Shown here in pieces: positions 1 through 4,127 of a stretch of DNA of 6,932 bases. A program made the translations under genes and the position numbers. The DNA comes from Oscillospiraceae bacterium. Its GTDB lineage: Bacteria > Bacillota_A > Clostridia > Oscillospirales > CAG-272. The stretch's first letter is position 1. Every line of letters starts with the position of its first letter. The notes under the pieces are model-generated. The model was not told the DNA's origin. It saw only the letters and a list, made by a program, of their open reading frames with translations, and did no database searches. The DNA lies in assembly GCA_015064195.1 (NCBI GenBank), contig SVSO01000162.1, forward strand, positions 1 to 6,932. The letters run 5' to 3'.

Positions 1-1
1 C

Positions 2-418
2 ATCAAGTTTGACTACGGCCTGCTGCCCTATCCCAAGTGGGACGAAGCGCAGAAGAATTATCAGTCCCGCCTCCAGCGTTCCGGCTATGCGCTCATCCCC
101 GTCAGCGCCGACATCGAGCCTGCGTCCGCGGTTTTGGAAGCTCTCGCCAGTGCATCTCACCGCCGCCTGGTTCCCGAATACTGCGAGGTCACGCTGAAGA
201 CCCGTTATGCGCAGGATGACAACGTATCCCGGATGTACGATCTGATTCTTTCAAACATCGTCTACGATCCGGGCGAGATTTTCTCCGATCTCATCGGCAC
301 ACCCAGCGCGGAATTCTATCTGGCAGTTTTCCAGAACGATCCCAACTGGGCATCCAGAATTGCTTCCATGACGGAAAACCTGCAGAATCAGATGGATTCC
401 ATCGTGAAAGCGGGATAA
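2..418 (+). CDS. ABC importer extracellular solute-binding protein, C-terminal part (5' truncated by window)
   Basis: An open frame runs in from the window edge and ends at TAA 416-418, giving the last 138 residues. The fragment begins IKFDYGLLPYPKWDEAQKNY and later contains LKTRYAQDDNVSRMYDLI. Both stretches resemble the C-terminal lobe of family 1 (sugar-type) extracellular solute-binding proteins of Clostridia, where a 'YG-lLP-PK' segment precedes the hinge and a 'LKtrYA-Dd-s--M-dli' segment lies near the end. By family knowledge such proteins are lipoproteins on the outer face of the membrane that hand a sugar or similar ligand to an ABC permease. The signal peptide and lipobox are outside the window, so export is not directly seen. 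It is the last gene of its transcription unit, because a strong hairpin follows directly and the next gene is convergent. The ligand cannot be told. The family call rests on recalled resemblance, not on a search. Confidence 0.72.
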   Translation: MKFDYGLLPYPKWDEAQKNYQSRLQRSGYALIPVSADIEPASAVLEALASASHRRLVPEYCEVTLKTRYAQDDNVSRMYDLILSNIVYDPGEIFSDLIGTPSAEFYLAVFQNDPNWASRIASMTENLQNQMDSIVKAG

Positions 419-421
419 TAA

Positions 422-454
422 AAAAAGTGCTGCACATTTTGTGCAGCACTTTTT
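422..454. terminator. Bidirectional intrinsic terminator between convergent genes
   Basis: A perfect 15-bp inverted repeat (AAAAAGTGCTGCACA at 422-436 and its complement at 440-454) encloses a 3-base TTT loop. The GC-rich core is flanked by an A-run on one side and a T-run on the other, so each strand's RNA ends the stem in a U-tract. It starts 4 bases after the stop of the solute-binding protein gene and lies 15 bases beyond the stop of the minus-strand gene, so it can serve both. Confidence 0.92.
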
Positions 455-469
455 GGCGTATGATGGGCT

Positions 470-1597
470 TTACAGTCCTAAAAGCTGTTTTTTCTTGGCG
501 GCAAACTCTTCTTCCGTGATAATCCCCGCATCAAGCAGCTCCTTATACTGCTTCAGATCCTCGATGGTGGAGGATGAAGATGGCTGCTGTGGCTGTGCGG
601 CCTGATAGCCGGGCTGACTTTGATAAGTATGGGCAGTACCTGTGCCGGTGCAGATGTTGTTGACCTTGTTCTGCTGAATGATGGGCGCGGCGATCGGCAC
701 GAAGAAGGACAGCACGGTGGAAACAGTTGACGAATCCCCGCCGATACCGACTTGGCGTCCGAGATAATCAATGCGCAGGGAGGTGTGATATGTCCAGTAG
801 CAGAAATAGAAGGGAACGAACATACAGAGCAGCAGCTTGTTGGTGGGATTGCGGTCTTCAAACACCTTCGCACGGTTGGTGTAGGCGGTCATTTTGTAGA
901 TCCAGATGTAGAGCCAGATCCAGCCTGCAAAGAGGATGAGGATCACATGAGTGACCATGCTGATAAAGCCGTCATCGGCGGTGGAATTGTTGGAATGATA
1001 CGAGGAATAGGAATTGTTCTGCACAGGGTTGTCTCTCCTTTCTTGTGCAAGCTTTCTCAGATGTAGGGTCATAACAGCAAAAGCGGCGACGAGAATTGCA
1101 CCGACGATGAATGCAAAAAAACTGTACAATCTCGAAATGCAGCCTAAACCAAGCAAGCCGACCGAAACAAAGCCGAGAACTGTAATGGCTGTAACTGATG
1201 GTTTTTTTGTAACTGTAAGAAATGCGGCTATCGTGATGGGGATGAAGAACAGAAAATCTGGATTGGAGAATGCCATGTAGAAACTTGCGATCAGATTCGA
1301 TATATACATCATATCGTAGAATAGCATAAAGATGATACGCAGTATTTCACCAATGATGCTGATGCCGATACACATGAGAAAGGATAGCGGAAGCATAAAG
1401 TCAGACTTTTGCTGGATCACGCAGTAAGCCATGAGAAGATAGGGGAATAGTGAAATGATCGATGCGATAAAATAAACGATAAACATAAACGCATCCAGAT
1501 TCGCATGACTGATTATCCTCCACAAAACTTCCGCGCCCGCATACACAAGCAGCATCACGGCCGCAAGCGGGATTTTCTTTTTCGTTAATTCATTCAT
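470..1597 (-). CDS. Polytopic membrane protein with DUF4234 and C-terminal SHOCT domain
   Basis: A 375-residue protein of unknown function. Residues about 9-180 hold roughly six hydrophobic segments (near 9-27, 36-60, 68-93, 104-129, 135-152 and 157-177). A Ser/Asn-rich linker (about 190-208) follows. Residues about 211-315 look like DUF4234, with a membrane helix ending LYIWIYKMTAYTN, then NPTNKLLLCMFVPFYFCYWTY, then a third helix closing with PIIQQNKVNNI. A Gln/Pro/Ser-rich stretch (about 323-343) leads to a SHOCT motif at 345-375 (IEDLKQYKELLDAGIITEEE, then FAAKKKQLLGL). SHOCT is a short helical module found at termini of many membrane proteins and proposed to mediate oligomerisation. The start is ATG 1597-1595, chosen because GGAGG lies 6 bases upstream. 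The frame stays open upstream to 1729, but that extension is hydrophilic, Cys-rich and lacks a ribosome site. Sample 60-base lines of its membrane part are 35-38% GC, against about 60% in the neighbouring regulator gene. It is divergent from the two-component operon; a functional link is not shown. Confidence 0.85.
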   Translation of the reverse strand: MNELTKKKIPLAAVMLLVYAGAEVLWRIISHANLDAFMFIVYFIASIISLFPYLLMAYCVIQQKSDFMLPLSFLMCIGISIIGEILRIIFMLFYDMMYISNLIASFYMAFSNPDFLFFIPITIAAFLTVTKKPSVTAITVLGFVSVGLLGLGCISRLYSFFAFIVGAILVAAFAVMTLHLRKLAQERRDNPVQNNSYSSYHSNNSTADDGFISMVTHVILILFAGWIWLYIWIYKMTAYTNRAKVFEDRNPTNKLLLCMFVPFYFCYWTYHTSLRIDYLGRQVGIGGDSSTVSTVLSFFVPIAAPIIQQNKVNNICTGTGTAHTYQSQPGYQAAQPQQPSSSSTIEDLKQYKELLDAGIITEEEFAAKKKQLLGL

Positions 1598-1603
1598 AAT
1601 AAA

Positions 1604-1608
1604 CCTCC
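1604..1608 (-). promoter_or_regulatory. Shine-Dalgarno site deciding the start of the DUF4234-SHOCT gene
   Basis: The minus strand reads GGAGG here, 6 bases before ATG 1597-1595. It is the only good ribosome site near the 5' end of this frame and places the start 44 codons downstream of the longest possible reading frame. Confidence 0.85.
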
Positions 1609-1690
1609 GATTCATACAGCATTTCGCTGTGGATTTATCCATCTTTAAGGACTCCATTTTCGCGCAGCAGGTTCTATCCCGATGCAAAAA

Positions 1691-1720
1691 AATATATTCC
1701 CCGGCTTCACATTCCTGCAA
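1691..1720 (-). promoter_or_regulatory. Possible promoter of the DUF4234-SHOCT gene
   Basis: On the minus strand, TTGCAG (complement of 1715-1720) is followed after 18 bases by TATATT (complement of 1691-1696). These are fair matches to housekeeping -35 and -10 boxes. Transcription would start near 1684, leaving a leader of about 87 bases. The -35 box lies inside the proposed regulator site 1707-1720, so the regulator could also influence this gene. The boxes are imperfect and this call is tentative. Confidence 0.4.
1707..1720 (+). promoter_or_regulatory. Proposed response-regulator binding site at the regulator's own promoter
   Basis: TCACA-TTCC-TGCAA matches the palindromic form TNACA-N4-TGTAA at 8 of 9 defined positions. 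It shares 11 of 14 bases with the site at 3388-3401. It ends 11 bases before the -10 box at 1732-1737, the same spacing as at the transporter promoter. The TNACA-N4-TGTAA form is recalled as the motif reported for BceR-like regulators. The match is seen; binding is inferred. It suggests autoregulation, and the site overlaps the possible -35 of the divergent gene. Confidence 0.6.
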
Positions 1721-1728
1721 TAATTCCA

Positions 1729-1737
1729 TGCTATAAT
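1729..1737 (+). promoter_or_regulatory. Extended -10 promoter of the regulator/kinase operon
   Basis: TGCTATAAT is a perfect extended -10 element (TG-N-TATAAT). No good -35 hexamer stands at 16-18 bases; TTCACA at 1706-1711 is 20 bases away and overlaps the proposed regulator site. Transcription should start near 1744. The leader would be about 24 bases and holds the GGGAGA ribosome site at 1755-1760, 7 bases before the start codon. Confidence 0.75.
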
Positions 1738-1767
1738 AGAACCAACGAACTGCCGGGAGATGATTCC

Positions 1768-2430
1768 ATGAACTATATTCTGCTTGTCGAAGACGACACC
1801 GCCCTGCGCGAGGGACTTGTCACCGCTCTGCAAAGCGATACCGTCACCGTCCATGCCGCCGCCGATCTTGCATCTGCGCGCCGCATTTTCCGCGAGCGCA
1901 GCTTTGATCTGCTGCTGCTCGACGTGAACCTCCCCGACGGAAGCGGCATCGATTTTTGCCGTGAAGTCACCGCCGCCGAAAATGTGCCGGTGATCTTCCT
2001 CACCGTGCGCGATGCGGAGATTGATGAAGTGACCGCCTTCCGCGCCGGTGCCTGCGATTATATCAAGAAGCCGTTCTCGCTGACGATTCTGCAGGAGCGC
2101 ATCGCGGCGGCACTGCGCAAGCGTTCACCGAACCATATTTATGAGGATGCGCGATTCCGCTTCGACTTCACGGAGCTGACCTTTACCGCCGATGGGGTGC
2201 GCGTGATCCTGTCCGCAACCGAGCATAAGCTGCTGGCGATCTTCTGCGCCCACAAGGGACAGATTCTGGAGCGGCAGACGCTGGTTGACAAAATCTGGGC
2301 GTGCGAGTCCGATTACATCGACGAAAACGCGCTGTCCGTCACCGTCAAGCGCCTGCGGGACAAGCTGGGCGCGGACTGCATCGGCACGGTCTACGGCATG
2401 GGCTACGTCTGGAAAGGTGCGAAGAAATGA
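1768..2430 (+). CDS. OmpR/PhoB-family response regulator (BceR-like context)
   Basis: A complete 220-residue DNA-binding response regulator of normal family length. The receiver domain (about 1-117) carries the acidic pocket E8-D9-D10, phospho-acceptor D52 in LLLLDVNLPDGSG, switch residues T79 and Y98, and the conserved lysine K101 in YIKKPF. The C-terminal winged helix (about 127-217) has the ATEHKLLAIF segment, the recognition-helix stretch ENALSVTVKRLRDKL and the wing ending GTVYGMGYVW, all typical of OmpR/PhoB members. Phosphorylation by the kinase encoded next should promote dimer formation on paired half-sites. The start at 1768 has GGGAGA 7 bases upstream. The stop overlaps the kinase start by ATGA, implying coupled translation. 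Likely targets seen here are 1707-1720, 3367-3380 and 3388-3401. The exact subfamily (BceR against VanR or other transporter-linked regulators) is inferred from the neighbours rather than from a residue signature. Confidence 0.95.
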   Translation: MNYILLVEDDTALREGLVTALQSDTVTVHAAADLASARRIFRERSFDLLLLDVNLPDGSGIDFCREVTAAENVPVIFLTVRDAEIDEVTAFRAGACDYIKKPFSLTILQERIAAALRKRSPNHIYEDARFRFDFTELTFTADGVRVILSATEHKLLAIFCAHKGQILERQTLVDKIWACESDYIDENALSVTVKRLRDKLGADCIGTVYGMGYVWKGAKK

Positions 2431-3362
2431 TCGTTTGTGCAGTGGCAATCGCCATTTTGTCGGCGGCATTTTTCCTGCTGTGGCAGTATTTTGAATCCCC
2501 TTGGCTGATTCTCGCCTATATTTTTGCGGTATTTGCCGTCTGCTGTGTGTACTTTATCATGGAACGCCGCCGGAATCGCCGCATTCTCCACCGGTTCGAG
2601 CGCATCCTCGGCGGCGAAAGTGCCGACCACATCGCCGATGAGCATCTCACTCCAACCGAGCGGCGGCTGATCACCCGGCTGTGCGAGCTGGAAACCCGCG
2701 AGGCGAAGGTGCGAAGCGGCTACAAAAACATCTCCTCCCTTGTCGCCGACATCGCGCATCAAAGCAAAACGCCGCTTTCGTCCATCCTCATGTACACCGA
2801 AATGAGCGAAAACGGCGAGATCATCCGCGCACAGACGGAGAAGCTGACGTTTCTCATGGAGTCGCTGACCAAGCTGGCGAAATGTGAGGGCGGACTCATT
2901 GCGGAGAATCTGTCGCCGAAGGAAAATTCCGTGAAGGAGCTGCTGCGGCAGGTGATCGAAGCGAATTATGCGCCAGCCGACATGAAGAACATGAAAATCC
3001 GCTGTGATGTGCCGGACGAGCTGACCGCGAAATTCGACCTGCGCTGGACGGCGGAAGCGGTTGGCAACATCCTCGACAACGCCGTGAAATATTCGCCAAA
3101 CGACAGCGAGATCACGATATCCGCCTGCGCTTATGATATGTTCGTGCGCATCGACATTGCCGACCACGGCTGCGGCATTGCGGAAGACGAGCTGTGCCAT
3201 ATCTGGAAGCGATTCTATCGCGGGAAGAATGCGGAAAATCACAGCGGCGTGGGTATCGGGCTGTATCTGACGGCGAATATTCTGAATACCGAAGGCGGGC
3301 GTGTTTCCGCGAAATCCGATGAAAACGGCAGTGTCTTTACCGTTTTTCTGCCGAAAAACTGA
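2427..3362 (+). CDS. Small intramembrane-type sensor histidine kinase (BceS-like)
   Basis: A complete 311-residue kinase. Two membrane helices (about 4-20 and 26-45) are joined by only some six residues outside the membrane, so there is no room for an extracellular sensor; no HAMP domain follows. The dimerisation/phospho-acceptor domain has H111 in DIAHQSKTPLSS. The ATPase domain has the N box NILDNAVKYSP (214-224), G1 box DHGCG (246-250), F box WKRFYRG (260-266) and G2 box GVGIGLYL (274-281). Such short kinases usually take their signal from a partner membrane protein; in Bce-type systems this is the ABC transporter, here encoded just downstream. The residue after the catalytic His is Gln (Q112) rather than the Glu/Asp common in this family, while T115, often needed for phosphatase action, is present. 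The start at 2427 overlaps the regulator stop (ATGA). A longer in-frame reading from 2301 lies wholly inside the regulator gene and is rejected. Confidence 0.93.
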   Translation: MIVCAVAIAILSAAFFLLWQYFESPWLILAYIFAVFAVCCVYFIMERRRNRRILHRFERILGGESADHIADEHLTPTERRLITRLCELETREAKVRSGYKNISSLVADIAHQSKTPLSSILMYTEMSENGEIIRAQTEKLTFLMESLTKLAKCEGGLIAENLSPKENSVKELLRQVIEANYAPADMKNMKIRCDVPDELTAKFDLRWTAEAVGNILDNAVKYSPNDSEITISACAYDMFVRIDIADHGCGIAEDELCHIWKRFYRGKNAENHSGVGIGLYLTANILNTEGGRVSAKSDENGSVFTVFLPKN

Positions 3363-3366
3363 ATTC

Positions 3367-3380
3367 TTACCAAACTGTAA
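3367..3380 (+). promoter_or_regulatory. Proposed response-regulator binding site, distal copy at transporter promoter
   Basis: TTACC-AAAC-TGTAA fits TNACA-N4-TGTAA at 8 of 9 defined positions and sits inside a perfect CTTAC-N6-GTAAG inverted repeat (3366-3370 and 3377-3381). It begins 5 bases after the kinase stop codon. Its centre lies 21 bp, about two helical turns, from the proximal copy, so two regulator dimers could bind on one face of the DNA. Binding is inferred. Confidence 0.65.
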
Positions 3381-3387
3381 GATTTCG

Positions 3388-3401
3388 TCACATTTCAGTA
3401 A
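3388..3401 (+). promoter_or_regulatory. Proposed response-regulator binding site, proximal copy at transporter promoter
   Basis: TCACA-TTTC-AGTAA fits TNACA-N4-TGTAA at 8 of 9 defined positions. It covers part of the -35 region and ends 11 bases before the -10 box at 3413-3418, a position expected for a regulator that contacts RNA polymerase directly. Both copies at this promoter are followed by GATT, so the repeat unit is longer than the palindrome itself. Confidence 0.65.
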
Positions 3402-3412
3402 GATTGTCTCTG

Positions 3413-3418
3413 TAAAAT
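3413..3418 (+). promoter_or_regulatory. -10 box of an activator-dependent transporter promoter
   Basis: TAAAAT is a good -10 hexamer with no recognisable -35 at 16-18 bases; that space is taken by the proposed regulator sites. Transcription would start near 3425. This separates transporter expression from that of the regulator/kinase pair and predicts strong dependence on the phosphorylated regulator. Confidence 0.6.
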
Positions 3419-3446
3419 AGAAGCATCACAGAAAGGAGGCAGTTTC

Positions 3447-4127
3447 ATGCTGATTCAAACTCAAAATTTAACCAAAATCTACACCACGGGAGCCGCAGAG
3501 GTGCGCGCACTGGACGACGTATCTCTGTCCATTGCCCGTGGTGAATTCGTCTCTGTCGTCGGTACCAGCGGCAGCGGCAAGTCCACACTTCTGCATCTGC
3601 TGGGCGGACTGGACATTCCCACAAGCGGCAAGGTTTTCATCGATGGGACGGACATCTACGACCTTGCGCCCGATCCGCTGACCGTATTCCGCCGCCGATG
3701 CATCGGTTTCGTGTTCCAGCGGTACAATCTGATTCCAAATCTGAATGTGTGGGAGAACATCACGCTCCCGCTGGGGCTTGATAACATGGATGCGAACCCG
3801 GACGAGGTGGACGAGCTGCTCGTCACCCTCGGCATTGCAGACAAGCGCAATTCCATGCCGTCTCAGCTTTCCGGCGGACAGCAGCAGCGCGTGGCGATTG
3901 CACGGGCGCTTATCACCAAGCCGCACATTATTCTCGCCGACGAACCTACGGGCAATCTCGACTCCAAAACCGGCATGGGCGTGATGCTGACGCTGGCACA
4001 GCTGAACGAGAAGTTCGCGCAGACGATTGTGGTCATCACCCACAATGAGGAGCTTGCGCAAATGACCTCGCGCCGGATCCGGATTGAGGATGGCTGTATC
4101 GTGAGCGACAGCGGGGTGGCGGGATGA
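3447..4127 (+). CDS. ABC transporter ATP-binding protein, MacB/LolD/BceA-like
   Basis: A complete 226-residue ATPase that should power the FtsX-type permease encoded next. All motifs are intact: aromatic A-loop Y12, Walker A GTSGSGKST (39-47), Q-loop Q91 in FVFQRYNLIPNLNVWENI, signature LSGGQQQ (141-147), Walker B IILADEPTGN (161-170) with catalytic E166, D-loop LDSK, and switch H199 in VITHN. The 'FVFQ-YNLIP-L-V-ENI' and 'DEPTGNLDSKTG' wording is typical of the MacB/LolD/BceA branch, whose transporters act by coupled motion on substrates in or outside the membrane rather than by a channel. A strong ribosome site AAGGAGG (3433-3439) stands 7 bases before the ATG. The stop overlaps the permease start by ATGA. 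It has its own promoter and proposed regulator sites, so it is probably induced along with the permease. Substrate unknown; antimicrobial peptides or cell-envelope antibiotics are the family-based guess. Confidence 0.95.
   Translation: MLIQTQNLTKIYTTGAAEVRALDDVSLSIARGEFVSVVGTSGSGKSTLLHLLGGLDIPTSGKVFIDGTDIYDLAPDPLTVFRRRCIGFVFQRYNLIPNLNVWENITLPLGLDNMDANPDEVDELLVTLGIADKRNSMPSQLSGGQQQRVAIARALITKPHIILADEPTGNLDSKTGMGVMLTLAQLNEKFAQTIVVITHNEELAQMTSRRIRIEDGCIVSDSGVAG

Noticed and set aside
752..1066. A 104-codon plus-strand frame opposite the DUF4234-SHOCT gene
   Set aside because: It has no family resemblance and no ribosome site, and lies antisense to a protein with clear membrane and SHOCT features.
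1616..1630. A short inverted repeat ACAGC-ATTTC-GCTGT in the leader of the DUF4234-SHOCT gene
   Set aside because: A 5-bp stem just upstream of the Shine-Dalgarno site is too weak and too common to call a regulatory RNA structure.
1598..1729. An upstream in-frame extension of the DUF4234-SHOCT protein by 44 residues (ATG at 1729)
   Set aside because: It has no ribosome site, is Cys-rich and hydrophilic, and overlaps the promoter and operator elements. The GGAGG-preceded ATG at 1597 is clearly better.
2301..2426. A longer start for the sensor kinase within the regulator gene
   Set aside because: The extra 42 residues are an Arg/His-rich out-of-frame reading of the regulator's winged helix. 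The ATGA overlap at 2427 gives a start directly before a membrane helix.
2403..3242. A 279-codon open frame on the minus strand opposite the kinase gene
   Set aside because: It lies fully antisense to a well-supported kinase with all motifs, and its translation shows no recognisable domain. Long antisense frames are common in GC-rich coding DNA.
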